NCBI GenBank assembly: GCA_002238965.1
Contig: MPNJ01000007.1
Span: 1-64,000, forward strand
DNA length: 64,000 bases
Source of the DNA: Nitrospinae bacterium bin107
GTDB taxonomy: Bacteria; UBA8248
Direction: 5' to 3'
How positions within the stretch are numbered: position 1 is the first letter of the stretch; every line of letters starts with the position of its first letter. Positions 1 to 8,517 of this stretch are shown in pieces. The notes beneath the pieces were generated by a model that saw only the letters and a list, made by a program, of their open reading frames with translations, did no database searches and was not told the origin of the DNA. The translations under genes and the position numbers were made by a program.

Positions 1-2
1 GC

Positions 3-296
3 GGCGCGGCGCGTCTGTGGGGCATCAAGGACGCCTCGCGTCTGGCGCGAGAGGAAATCGAGGACCTCGACCCCCGCGTCCGCGCGGAGGTGGGCTACGG
101 CCTGGACGCCTGGGGCGGCCTGCTGACGCCTTACACAAGCCTCTCGGTGTCGGATAGCGGGAACGGAACCTACCGCGTGGGAAGTCGCTTCCGGATGGGC
201 GAGCGCCTGAGCATGAGTCTCGAGGGCGACGTGCGCGAGCGCGTGAACGCCGACCCGGTTCACGGCGTGGCCCTTCGCGGTTCGCTGCGCTGGTAG
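3..296 (+). CDS. C-terminal end of an autotransporter-type outer-membrane barrel protein (cut by window edge)
   Basis: Only the last 97 codons are present, ending at a TAG at 294-296; the start lies outside the window. The stretch is nearly identical to 4892-5187, the end of the next gene (I count three base differences), so the two genes are tandem paralogues. The fragment has the alternating polar/hydrophobic pattern of outer-membrane beta-strands and ends in Trp (LRGSLRW), the usual terminal aromatic residue recognised during barrel assembly. What the N-terminal passenger of this copy holds cannot be seen. The near identity implies a recent duplication or gene conversion. Confidence 0.85.
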   Translation, partial: GAARLWGIKDASRLAREEIEDLDPRVRAEVGYGLDAWGGLLTPYTSLSVSDSGNGTYRVGSRFRMGERLSMSLEGDVRERVNADPVHGVALRGSLRW

Positions 297-591
297 AAAA
301 CGATCAACCCGTAGGGGCGGCCCCGGAGGGCCGTCCCTGCCGCGCAAGAAGGCCGGAGGATCCCGCCGGACATCTTGCGCCCAGGCGCGTCCGCGCATCG
401 CCTGATATTCGCACCCCCCCTCTAAAAAAACCTTGCACCCCGCGCGACGCCTGTCGTAATCTAATCGCACATTCATTTTTATTTGCGACCATACCGCGCC
501 CCCGGCGTGGACGACTCAAAACACGAGGTCAATCCCGACCGAAGAGGGAGGGATTGCAGGCAAGAAAAGTTTACGCACCGGAGGACCCACG
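297..591. other. Intergenic stretch with one imperfect GTAGGGGCGG palindrome
   Basis: No convincing gene. Positions 311-340 hold an imperfect inverted repeat (GTAGGGGCGG ... CCGTCCCTGC), a degenerate member of the palindrome family seen again at 5267-5426, 6375-6402 and 11112-11139. The last 25 bases before the next start contain a purine-rich GGAGG (581-585) that serves as ribosome binding site for the gene at 592. Confidence 0.6.
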
Positions 592-3500
592 ATGAAATTT
601 CCAAGACGAATATTTTTTGCGGCGCTCATCCTGACACTGACCGGCGTCTTTTCCACCGCGCCCGTAGCTTTCGCGCAGGACGCCTGCCCGCTGCCGGCGG
701 GCGTCACGGCGAATCCGCTCGCCACCCCGAGCGTCACGGCGGCGCAGGTGGAGGCTGGTTCCGCCAGCATCAGCGATTTCGCCCTGGCGGCGAAGCAATA
801 TATGGAGAGCGTCAATCTGGCGGGACTGTCGCACAACGCTTGCGTCATCAGGCAGGAGGGGCCCTGGAAGTCCGGCTCCACCTACCTCGTCACCATATCC
901 ACCGATGGAAGGGTGTTCTTCCATTCGGACAAGGCCGCTTTGAGCGGCAGGCCGCTCAGGCCTGACGTTTGGAGAGCGGTAGCAGCCGCAACCGGCGCGG
1001 TCGCTTTGCGCACGACGAGCAACTTCGGCAACCCCAACGGCGGCGCCTTGCCGGCGGGAATCGGCGGCGGCTACGCCGTCGGCTTCCAGCGCGAAGGAGG
1101 TAGTCCGCTCATCCTCGTCGCAGGTCTCGACATCGGGGAATCTCACCTCGGCACGGAGACCATCGACCCGGGCTCCCCCGATGTGCGGGCCGACGAGGTG
1201 GTGGACCGCGCATCGCTCCAGGCCTTCGTGGAGGGAGCGACGCAGTACGTCATCGATCGTTTCCAGTCGGAAGGCCGCGCCGCCTTCACGCAGGTGAAGA
1301 GCGTCTTGCGGGATCCGAGCGGACCCTGGAGGAGTGGTCCCACCTATCTCTTCATCATGGATCCCAGTGGCTACACGATCTTTCACGGAGCGTTCCCGGA
1401 CAGGTTCGAGTTCCAGACGCCGACAAATACCCTGAGGGAGCAGTTGCCATCGGGTGAGCAGGGTGACCTCATTCTGCCGAAGATCATCCGGACCGCGAGA
1501 AGCAACCCCGGCGGCGGCTTCGTGGAGTATTATTTCGACAACCCCGACGACCCGAACGACGACTTCAACACCCTCAAGGTGAGCTATGTGCGCCAGCACG
1601 TCTTTCAGGGACAGAGGGCGGACGGGACCACGTTCGAATACCCGCTCATCTTCGGCGCGGGCATCTACGGGGACACGAGCACTGTGGCGGAGGACGTCTG
1701 TCCGCGTCCGGCCGGCCTTGCCGAGAGCATGTACGAAACCCCGAGCGTAACGGCTGTCGATGTGGCGTCGGGTTCTGGCGACGTAGGCGCCTTTGCGCTG
1801 GCGGGGAGGGACTATTTCAACAGCCTCACCTCACCGCAGGCGTTGGCCTACGCCGGGTGCCTCATCAGGAACGAGGGACCCTGGAAGGCCGGCTCCACCT
1901 ACATCGTCGCCCTCTCGCTCGACGGCAGGGTGATCTTGAACGGGAAGGACATGTCGACGGGAGGCAGACCGCTCCAACCCGCAGTGTATGGGGCCATCCT
2001 CGCCGCGCTGGGAATCACTGCCACTACCGAGGCCGAAATAAGGACCGCCTTGACCAATGTGGCCGCAACAGGAAGCTTCCCGATCGCGAACGGCGGCCAA
2101 ATTCCGGGAATCGGCGGCTACGCCGTCGGCTACGGCACGACCATTCCCTACATCCTGCTCGCAGGCGTGGACCTTCAGGAAGCGCACTTCGCGCCGGATA
2201 CCGCCGCCCCCGGCGACCCGGACGTAAGCGCCGATCAAGTTGTGGACCGCGATACGCTCAAGCAATTCGTGAACGGGGCGATAGACCACCTGCTGGAACT
2301 CTACCGGACGAACCCCCACAGCGCCATCGGAATCGCGAGGAGCATTCTGAGAAATCCGCCCTGGAGAAGCGGCCCCACCTATCTTTTCATCATGGAAGAC
2401 AGCGGCTACACGCTGCTTCACGCGGGGTTCCCGGACAGGTACGAATTCCAGACGCCGACGCAGATCTTGCGAGACGAAGTCACCGGAGAGCTCATCTTGC
2501 CGCAAATCATCGAGGCGGCGAAAGGGGGAGGCGATGAGGGCGCCTTCGTCCAGTATTACTTCGACGACCCCAGCGACGACAGCGACAGCGCCGACGTGCC
2601 GAAGGTGACCTACGCGCGCCTGCTGACATTCGACGTCCCGGGAGGCCAACCGGTATCCTACATCATCGGCGCGGGCATCTACGGGGATGAGGGCGCGGTG
2701 GCGGAGGACGTCTGTCCGCGTCCGGCAGGCCTTGCCGACAACCCACGCGCCACCCCGGGCGTAACGGCGGCTCAGGCGGCGGCGGGCGGCGACAGTCTTC
2801 GCGATTTCGCGCTGGCTGCGAAAGAATATTTCGACTCCATCAGGACGCCTGGGGAATTGGGCTACGCCGGCTGCATCGCCAGGAACGAGGGGCCCTGGAA
2901 GTCCGGCTCCACTTACCTCGTCAGCGTTTCTCTCGACGGCAGGGTGTTCTTCAATGGTAACGATATGTCGACGGGGGGCAGACCGCTCCAACCCACGGTG
3001 TATGGGGCCATCCTCCGTGCACTGGGAATCACTGCCACTACCGAGGCCGAAATAAGAACCGCCTTGACTAATGTGGCCGCAACAGGAAGCTTCCCGAACG
3101 CGAACGGCGGCCAGATTCCGGGAATCGGCGGCTACGCCGTGGGATACGGCACGACCATTCCCTACATCCTGCTCGCAGGCGTGGACCTTCTGGAGCAGCA
3201 CTTCGCGCCGGAAACCCTCGCCCCCGGCACGCCTCCCGTCAGGGCCGACCAGGTGGTGGACCGCGATACGCTCAAGCAATTCGTGAACGGGGCGATAGAC
3301 CACCTGCTCAGGCTCTTCAATGATAACCCCACCGGAGCCATCGGAATAGCGAGAAGCATTCTGAGGCGTCCGCCCTGGCGGCACGGCCCCGTCTATTTGT
3401 TCGTGATGGATCCGACCGGTTACACGCACCTTCACGGAGGGTTCCCGGACAGGTTCGAATTCCAGACGCCGACGCAAACCCTGAGAGACGAAGTGACCGG

Positions 3501-5187
3501 AGAACTCATCTTGCCGCAGATCATCGAGGTGGCGCAACAGAGCGGGGATGAGGGCGGCTTCGTGCGGTACTTCTTCGACAACCCCGACGACGACACCGAC
3601 AGCGCAGACGTGCCCAAGGTGACCTATGCGCGCCTGCTCACCACAACGATTGAAATCCCCGGATTCCCTCCGCAAACCAACTCGTTCATCGTCGGCGCGG
3701 GCATCTACGGGGATGAGGGCGCGGTGTCGGAGGAGAGCTTGGCGGCGACAAGTGGCTGGCTGGCGCGCTTCGGCCGCGCGGTGGGAAGCCAGGCGGTGGA
3801 CATGATTTCGGGCCGCCTGAACGCGCCCGCGCCGGACGGGGCGAAGATGACCCTCGGCGGCCAGACCGTGAAGCTCGATGCGGATCCGGACAGCTACCTG
3901 ACGGAACAAGGCGCGGGCCTGGGCTTCGCCTCCCTCGCGCATCAAGGAATCGACCCCCGCAGCATCGCGCGGGCAAGAACCGCGAACCGGCTCAATGGCG
4001 GGGAGGAGGATTCCACCGGCGCCTACCGCGAGATGACGATGAGCCAGCTTCTATCGGGCGCTTCGTTCCATCTCGCCTCGACCAAGGAAGCCGCGGAGGC
4101 GGCGGGCAGCAGGTGGTCGATATGGGGCCGCGGCGCGCAGAGCTCGTTCGAGGGCGGCGGAGAGGCCGCCATCGAGGGTGACGTGACGACGGCCATGCTC
4201 GGCGTGGACTACGAGAAGGGCAAGCTGCTCGCGGGCGTGGCGCTATCGCGTTCGAGCGGCGACGGCGGCTTCGAGAACGGGGGCCGCAGCGAGCTGGAAG
4301 CGACGCTCACGAGCGTGCATCCCTACTTCCGCTACGCGGCGAGCGAGCGGCTCTCGTTGTGGGGAATCCTGGGCATGGGCCAGGGCGAGATGACGCTCGA
4401 CGAGAGTGGTCAGAAGCACGAGACCGACATCGATATGCGCATGGGCGCGTTCGGGGTTCGCGGAGAACTCGCCAGGCTGGGCGGTTTCGACCTGGCGGTG
4501 AAATCGGACGTCCTGCTCACGCAGATGGACTCGGACGCGAAGGACGGGCTCGAGGCCATCTCGGCGGAGTCGAGCCGTCTCAGGGTGATGCTCGAGGCCT
4601 CGCGCGAGGTGGCCATGGAAGGCGGCGGGACGTTCCGGCCCTCAGTCGAAGCGGGCCTGCGCCACGACGGAGGCGACGTGGATGAGGGGCTGGGCGTCGA
4701 AGTCGGCGGCAGCATTCGCTTCACGAATCCGGGTATGGGACTGACGTTCGAGGTGAATGCGCGGGGTCTCATCACCCACGAGGAAGAAGACGTTAGCGAC
4801 TGGGGCGTGGGCGGCATGATCCGCATCGCCCGGGGCAAGTCGGGCCGGGGCCTCGCGTTCACTGTCCAGCCCGCCATGGGCGAGACCGCAGGCGGCGCGG
4901 CGCGTCTGTGGGGCATCAAGGACGCCTCGCGTCTGGCGCGAGAGGAAATCGAGGACCTCGACCCCCGCGTCCGCGCGGAGGTGGGCTACGGCCTGGACGC
5001 CTGGGGCGGCCTGCTGACACCTTACACAAGCCTCTCGGTGTCGGATAGCGGGAACGGAACCTACCGCGTGGGAAGTCGCTTCCGGATGGGCGAGCGCCTG
5101 AGCATGAGCCTCGAGGGCGACGTGCGCGAGCGCGTGAACGCCGACCCGGTTCACGGCGTGGCCCTTCGCGGTTCCCTGCGCTGGTAG
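592..5187 (+). CDS. Autotransporter-type outer-membrane protein with three Cache-like repeats
   Basis: 1531 residues. Residues 1-28 are a Sec signal peptide, probably cleaved after VAFA. Three passenger repeats of about 338 residues follow (about 31-366, 367-704, 705-1046). Each begins with a CP(L/R)PAG(V/L) motif and holds two PAS/Cache-like halves. The second half has GP(W/T)YLFIMD..GYT.(F/L)H, then FV(E/Q)YYFD..D and finally the single-Cache signature (I/L)(I/F)GAGIYGD. A linker near 1050 (GWLARFGRAVGSQAVD) is typical of what precedes autotransporter barrels; about 1175-1531 is the barrel, ending in Trp. In known families Cache domains bind small extracellular ligands in chemoreceptors and histidine kinases; here no kinase or signalling domain is fused. 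Role inferred: surface-exposed ligand binding or adhesion. A tandem paralogue ends just upstream. Confidence 0.8.
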   Translation: MKFPRRIFFAALILTLTGVFSTAPVAFAQDACPLPAGVTANPLATPSVTAAQVEAGSASISDFALAAKQYMESVNLAGLSHNACVIRQEGPWKSGSTYLVTISTDGRVFFHSDKAALSGRPLRPDVWRAVAAATGAVALRTTSNFGNPNGGALPAGIGGGYAVGFQREGGSPLILVAGLDIGESHLGTETIDPGSPDVRADEVVDRASLQAFVEGATQYVIDRFQSEGRAAFTQVKSVLRDPSGPWRSGPTYLFIMDPSGYTIFHGAFPDRFEFQTPTNTLREQLPSGEQGDLILPKIIRTARSNPGGGFVEYYFDNPDDPNDDFNTLKVSYVRQHVFQGQRADGTTFEYPLIFGAGIYGDTSTVAEDVCPRPAGLAESMYETPSVTAVDVASGSGDVGAFALAGRDYFNSLTSPQALAYAGCLIRNEGPWKAGSTYIVALSLDGRVILNGKDMSTGGRPLQPAVYGAILAALGITATTEAEIRTALTNVAATGSFPIANGGQIPGIGGYAVGYGTTIPYILLAGVDLQEAHFAPDTAAPGDPDVSADQVVDRDTLKQFVNGAIDHLLELYRTNPHSAIGIARSILRNPPWRSGPTYLFIMEDSGYTLLHAGFPDRYEFQTPTQILRDEVTGELILPQIIEAAKGGGDEGAFVQYYFDDPSDDSDSADVPKVTYARLLTFDVPGGQPVSYIIGAGIYGDEGAVAEDVCPRPAGLADNPRATPGVTAAQAAAGGDSLRDFALAAKEYFDSIRTPGELGYAGCIARNEGPWKSGSTYLVSVSLDGRVFFNGNDMSTGGRPLQPTVYGAILRALGITATTEAEIRTALTNVAATGSFPNANGGQIPGIGGYAVGYGTTIPYILLAGVDLLEQHFAPETLAPGTPPVRADQVVDRDTLKQFVNGAIDHLLRLFNDNPTGAIGIARSILRRPPWRHGPVYLFVMDPTGYTHLHGGFPDRFEFQTPTQTLRDEVTGELILPQIIEVAQQSGDEGGFVRYFFDNPDDDTDSADVPKVTYARLLTTTIEIPGFPPQTNSFIVGAGIYGDEGAVSEESLAATSGWLARFGRAVGSQAVDMISGRLNAPAPDGAKMTLGGQTVKLDADPDSYLTEQGAGLGFASLAHQGIDPRSIARARTANRLNGGEEDSTGAYREMTMSQLLSGASFHLASTKEAAEAAGSRWSIWGRGAQSSFEGGGEAAIEGDVTTAMLGVDYEKGKLLAGVALSRSSGDGGFENGGRSELEATLTSVHPYFRYAASERLSLWGILGMGQGEMTLDESGQKHETDIDMRMGAFGVRGELARLGGFDLAVKSDVLLTQMDSDAKDGLEAISAESSRLRVMLEASREVAMEGGGTFRPSVEAGLRHDGGDVDEGLGVEVGGSIRFTNPGMGLTFEVNARGLITHEEEDVSDWGVGGMIRIARGKSGRGLAFTVQPAMGETAGGAARLWGIKDASRLAREEIEDLDPRVRAEVGYGLDAWGGLLTPYTSLSVSDSGNGTYRVGSRFRMGERLSMSLEGDVRERVNADPVHGVALRGSLRW
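682..3729 (+). repeat. Three tandem intragenic repeats, period 1,014 bp
   Basis: The passenger-coding part repeats with a period of exactly 1,014 bp (338 codons) between copies two and three: GCGGAGGACG at 1687 recurs at 2701, and the block starting near 1952 recurs near 2966. Copies two and three share long runs of identical DNA (about 1958-2170 against 2972-3184), whereas copy one is more diverged, so the last duplication or conversion is recent. Confidence 0.8.
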
Positions 5188-5324
5188 GACAGAAGGGAAA
5201 TTCCGCAGGGGCCGTTCTTGTTAGCGCCCACTGCTCGATGCACGGACAGGAAACAAACAACACATAAGGGGCGGTCCCGAGAAGGGGCCGCCCCTACGAA
5301 CACCTCACGTATCGAAGCGATCTT

Positions 5325-5352
5325 GTAGGGACAGGTCGCGACCTGTCCCTAC
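5325..5352. repeat. Perfect 28-bp palindrome, GTAGGGACAGGTCG family
   Basis: The left half GTAGGGACAGGTCG is followed directly by its exact reverse complement. The same element recurs at 11112-11139 (perfect) and 6375-6402 (one mismatch). All three copies are intergenic. Confidence 0.85.
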
Positions 5353-5397
5353 CGCAAAAAGGCGAATATCGAACAACCCTCGTCAGCCGAGGAGTTT

Positions 5398-5426
5398 GTA
5401 GGGGCGGTTCGCGAACCCGCCCCTAC
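5398..5426. repeat. Near-perfect palindrome, GTAGGGGCGG variant
   Basis: Arms GTAGGGGCGG and CCGCCCCTAC flank TTCGCGAAC, so only one central base breaks symmetry. It shares the GTAGGG outer arms with the 28-bp family but has a different inner core. Confidence 0.7.
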
Positions 5427-5491
5427 GGGATGATGGCGATCGGCAAGTCAGGACAGGCACGGAGACCTGTCCCTGCCATTACGAACGCTCC

Positions 5492-6328
5492 TCATCCCCC
5501 GCTTCCGGAATTTTCCACCACACCCACCACCGCCGGTCTTGCGCAGCGGAACCCCACCCCGTGGTTCGACTCATAGGGCGCGAAGCCTGTGCGAAAGGCC
5601 GAGCGCATCAGAAAGCGGCTGTTGAACCACGCGCCGCCGCGCAGCACCTTCAGGCTGCCCGAGCCAGGGCCTTTCGGATTTTTCTCGGGCATGTGCGCGT
5701 AGAAATTCCCCCGGTACCAGTCCGCCACCCATTCCATCGCGTTTCCCGCCATGTCCATCGCGCCGTAGGGGCTCGCGCCCATCGGCCTGCTGCCCACGCT
5801 CCAGGTGGCGAACCCCTTGCGGCATGAGGGGATCACGCCGCCCATGACGGCACGCGCGCACGTCGCCCGCTCATCCCCCCACGGGTAGATGCGCCCGTCC
5901 GCCCCGCGCGCCGCCTTCTCCCATTCCGCCTCGGTGGGCAGGCGCCGGTTCACCCGCGTGCAGTACTCCTGCGCCTGAAACCAGTTGACGCCCACCACGG
6001 GTTGTTCGGGTTCCTCGAACGAGCCCGCATAGCGTTCCGCAGGCTCAAAGAACTTCCAAAACCGCTGGTTGGTCACCTCGTATTTATCGATGTAGAAGGC
6101 TTTGAGAAAAATCCGGCGGCGCGGCGTCTCGTTGTCCCCGAAAATAAAGCCGCCAGGGGCTGAGCCCATCACGAATTCGCCCGCCGGAACGAGCAGCAGG
6201 GGCGCGCCGTCCAGGCCGGTGATCTGCCTGGGAAGCCCCGCGCCTTTCGCTGCGCCCACCCACGCCGTCGTCAGGGCGAGCGCGAGGAGAGAGGCGAGGA
6301 GAAATCGATTCCTGCGATCTCGAATCAT
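5492..6328 (-). CDS. Exported formylglycine-generating-enzyme-fold (SUMF1/FGE-sulfatase) protein, probably not catalytic
   Basis: 278 residues with an N-terminal signal peptide or anchor (about residues 8-29). The FGE-sulfatase fold is clear: VPAGEFVMGSAPGG near 46, the RRIFLKAFYIDKYEVTN block, VGVNWFQAQEYC, LPTEAEWEKAARG, YPWGD, GNAMEWVADWY and the closing LRGGAWFNS...GVGFRCARP. True formylglycine-generating enzymes carry a pair of active-site cysteines just before the final GFRCA block; here that segment (FLMRSAFRTGFAPYESNH) has no cysteine. It is therefore more likely one of the many FGE-fold proteins with structural or ligand-binding roles. A second, TPR-fused FGE-fold protein lies at 51692-53287. 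The gene converges with the barrel gene. Confidence 0.8.
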   Translation of the reverse strand: MIRDRRNRFLLASLLALALTTAWVGAAKGAGLPRQITGLDGAPLLLVPAGEFVMGSAPGGFIFGDNETPRRRIFLKAFYIDKYEVTNQRFWKFFEPAERYAGSFEEPEQPVVGVNWFQAQEYCTRVNRRLPTEAEWEKAARGADGRIYPWGDERATCARAVMGGVIPSCRKGFATWSVGSRPMGASPYGAMDMAGNAMEWVADWYRGNFYAHMPEKNPKGPGSGSLKVLRGGAWFNSRFLMRSAFRTGFAPYESNHGVGFRCARPAVVGVVENSGSGG

Positions 6329-6782
6329 CGTGAACGCTCATAAGGCGAGAAGTGTTTTCATTCTTCTATAGCCCGTAGGGACAGGTCGCGACCTGTCCGT
6401 ACAAATAAACTTTCCTTGGCCATCCTTGAGGGGGGCGGTTGAATTACCCCTTCGTAGGGGGAACGTCGCTTTTACCCCCCCCTGTTAAGGGGGGGGGTAG
6501 GGGGGGTTGGTTTTCAAGCCGAGGGAGGGCGAGTGAAGCATGATTCCCCTCGAGATGCCCGACCCTTCAAGGGGAGGAGTAATTTTCAGCAATCCTTCAG
6601 CAGGGACAGACCACAACCTGTGAAGCGGCCACGAAGAAGGATCGCCCCTGCAAAACTCTTTCCCTGCAGGCCGGACGCCACTTTCTTGTTGCAATTCCCC
6701 GCCCCGCCTTCTAGGATATTCAGCGTTTGCACGCACCCGTGCCACGAACCCGCCACCCTTCCAACAACGCGAGGACAAAAGC
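6329..6782. other. Intergenic region with palindromic and poly-C/poly-G repeats
   Basis: 454 bp between divergent genes. Besides the palindrome at 6375-6402 it holds a run of eight C (6476-6483) and a run of nine G (6490-6498) around CTGTTAA, giving a strong inverted repeat, followed by another seven G near 6501-6507. This must hold the promoters of both flanking genes, but I cannot single out convincing -35/-10 pairs. No gene seen. Confidence 0.6.
6375..6402. repeat. 28-bp palindrome, GTAGGGACAGGTCG family, one mismatch
   Basis: Same element as 5325-5352 and 11112-11139, except that the right arm reads CGACCTGTCCGTAC (G for C), so one pair near the outer end is lost. Confidence 0.8.
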
Positions 6783-8480
6783 GTGAAAACCGCATTCACA
6801 CTCATTATTGCCATCTTCTCTTTATACGTCGCACCTGCAGCGCATGCCGCGCGCGGGGCCGACGGGCACCTGCGCATCATCTACTGGCAGGCGCCCTCCA
6901 CCATGAACCCCTACCTCTCGGGCGGCACCAAGGAGATAGAGGCCGCATCGCTGGTCCTGGAGCCCCTCGCGCGCTACGACCAGAACGGGAACATGAAGCC
7001 CTGGCTCGCCGAACGGGTCCCGACGCTGGAAAACGGCGGCGTGTCGAAGGATTTGCGCACCATCACCTGGAAGCTCAAGGGCGGCCTCAAGTGGGCGGAC
7101 GGCACGCCGGTAACTTCAAAAGACGTGGTCTTCACCTGGAAATACTGCACGCATCCCCAGGGGGGGTGCTCCCAGAGCGAGAAATACAACGACGTTAAAA
7201 ACGTGGAAGCCCTGGACGCGCTCACCGTGCGCGTGACCTTCGGCATCGCGAAACCCTTTCCCTACGGGCCGTTCGTCGGGGCGCAGGCCCCCATCATCCA
7301 GGCGGCGCAGTTCGCGGACTGCCTCGGGGCCAGGGCGCCGCGCTGCACCGACGCCAACTTCAAGCCCGTGGGCACGGGGCCCTTCTCCGTCGCCGAGTTC
7401 CGCCCGAACGACGTCATCTCCTTCGTCGCCAACAGCAACTACCGCGACCCGGCCAGGCCGGCCTTCGCGCGCGTGACCTTCAAGGGAGGCGGCGACGCGA
7501 CGGCGGCGGCCCGCTCGGTGCTCGAGACCGGGGAGTTCGACTACGCCTGGAACCTGCAACTCGCCCCCGACGTACTCGCGAACATGAAAAAGGCGGGCAA
7601 GGGGGTGGTCATCTCCTCGTTCGGCACGCTGGTCGAGCGCATCGTCGTGAACCTGACGAATCCCGCTTCCAGACTCGGCAAGGAGCGCTCCACCGCGAAG
7701 CATCCGCATCCTTTTCTCTCGGACCCGAGCGTTCGCAAGGCGCTCTCGATGGCTATCGACAGAAAGCTGCTCGTCGAGATCGGCTACGGCCCCGCCGGCC
7801 GGCCGACGTGCAACATCCTCCCCGCCCCCGCCATCTACAAATCCACCGCCAACGACGGCTGCCTCATGCAGGACATCCCCGGCGCGAACAAGCTGCTCGA
7901 TGCGGCGGGCTGGAAGCGAGGATCTGGCGGCGTGCGAATGAAGAACGGCGTCAAGCTCTCGATTCTCTACCAGACCTCCACCAACGCGGTGCGCCAGGAT
8001 TTCCAGGCGCTGATAAAACAATGGTGGTCCAAGATCGGGGTCGAAACCGAGCTTCGCAACATCAGCGCCTCGGTGTTCTTCGGCGGCGACCCGGCGAGCG
8101 GCGACACCTTCCAGAAATTCCAGGCCGACGTGCAGATGTACGCCAACAACTTCGACGGCACGGATCCCGAGTCCTACATGGCGAACTGGGCGTGCAAGGA
8201 GGCGCCGCGTCCCGCCACGCAATGGCAGGGCAACAACGTGCCGCGTTACTGCGACAAGGCTTATGATGCCCTCATCGCCAAGATGGCGCGCGCGGGCGCG
8301 CTCAAGGAACGGGCCCGCCTCGCCAGGGCCATGAACGACATGCTGATGCAGGCCTACGTGCTCATTCCGCTGGTCGACCGCGGCCGCGTATCGGCCCATG
8401 CGAAAACGCTGGGCGGCGTGGTTCTGAACACCTGGGATTCGGAACTTTGGAACATCGCCGACTGGCGCCGCGTCAAATAG
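6783..8480 (+). CDS. Periplasmic peptide/nickel-type (family 5) ABC substrate-binding protein
   Basis: 565 residues. A signal peptide covers residues 1-20 (cleavage after AAHA). The mature part has the family-5 (DppA/OppA) layout: an early IIYWQAPSTMNPYLSGG strand, LEPLARYDQNGNMKPWLAE, WKLKGGLKWADGTPVTSKDVVFTWKY, GTGPF, and DPSVRKALSMAIDRKLLVEIGYGPAGR. It would capture a peptide, glycoside or other small solute and deliver it to the two permeases that follow at 8518 and 9515. The transported substrate cannot be read from sequence. The start is an ATG preceded by AGGACAAAAGCG. Confidence 0.92.
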   Translation: MKTAFTLIIAIFSLYVAPAAHAARGADGHLRIIYWQAPSTMNPYLSGGTKEIEAASLVLEPLARYDQNGNMKPWLAERVPTLENGGVSKDLRTITWKLKGGLKWADGTPVTSKDVVFTWKYCTHPQGGCSQSEKYNDVKNVEALDALTVRVTFGIAKPFPYGPFVGAQAPIIQAAQFADCLGARAPRCTDANFKPVGTGPFSVAEFRPNDVISFVANSNYRDPARPAFARVTFKGGGDATAAARSVLETGEFDYAWNLQLAPDVLANMKKAGKGVVISSFGTLVERIVVNLTNPASRLGKERSTAKHPHPFLSDPSVRKALSMAIDRKLLVEIGYGPAGRPTCNILPAPAIYKSTANDGCLMQDIPGANKLLDAAGWKRGSGGVRMKNGVKLSILYQTSTNAVRQDFQALIKQWWSKIGVETELRNISASVFFGGDPASGDTFQKFQADVQMYANNFDGTDPESYMANWACKEAPRPATQWQGNNVPRYCDKAYDALIAKMARAGALKERARLARAMNDMLMQAYVLIPLVDRGRVSAHAKTLGGVVLNTWDSELWNIADWRRVK

Positions 8481-8517
8481 GCTTGCGCGCCGCTTAGGGC
8501 CACCGAGGCTTCTGGCG

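Larger units (their letters stand above)
5188..5491. other. Intergenic cluster of four GTAGGG-type palindromes
   Basis: Between two convergent genes, with no open frame of note. It holds four inverted repeats: 5267-5295 (AGGGGCGG ... CCGCCCCT), 5325-5352 (perfect), 5398-5426 (near perfect) and 5451-5472 (GGACAGG ... CCTGTCC). Spacing and cores differ, so this is a cluster of related repeats rather than one terminator; RNA from either strand would fold. Read-through from either gene would transcribe these hairpins. Confidence 0.7.

Noticed and set aside
571-1599. Minus-strand frame (342 codons) over the first repeat
   Set aside because: Same reason: antisense shadow in GC-rich coding DNA.
1831-3945. 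Long minus-strand frame (704 codons) opposite the Cache-repeat gene
   Set aside because: It runs antisense over the repeated region of a convincing exported protein. Its length comes from high GC and the tandem repeat; composition is Arg/Gly/Val-rich without any family motif.
6474-6507. Poly-C/poly-G inverted repeat as a terminator
   Set aside because: The hairpin would be strong, but it lies between divergent genes and has no T-tract; listed only as a repeat in the intergenic entry.
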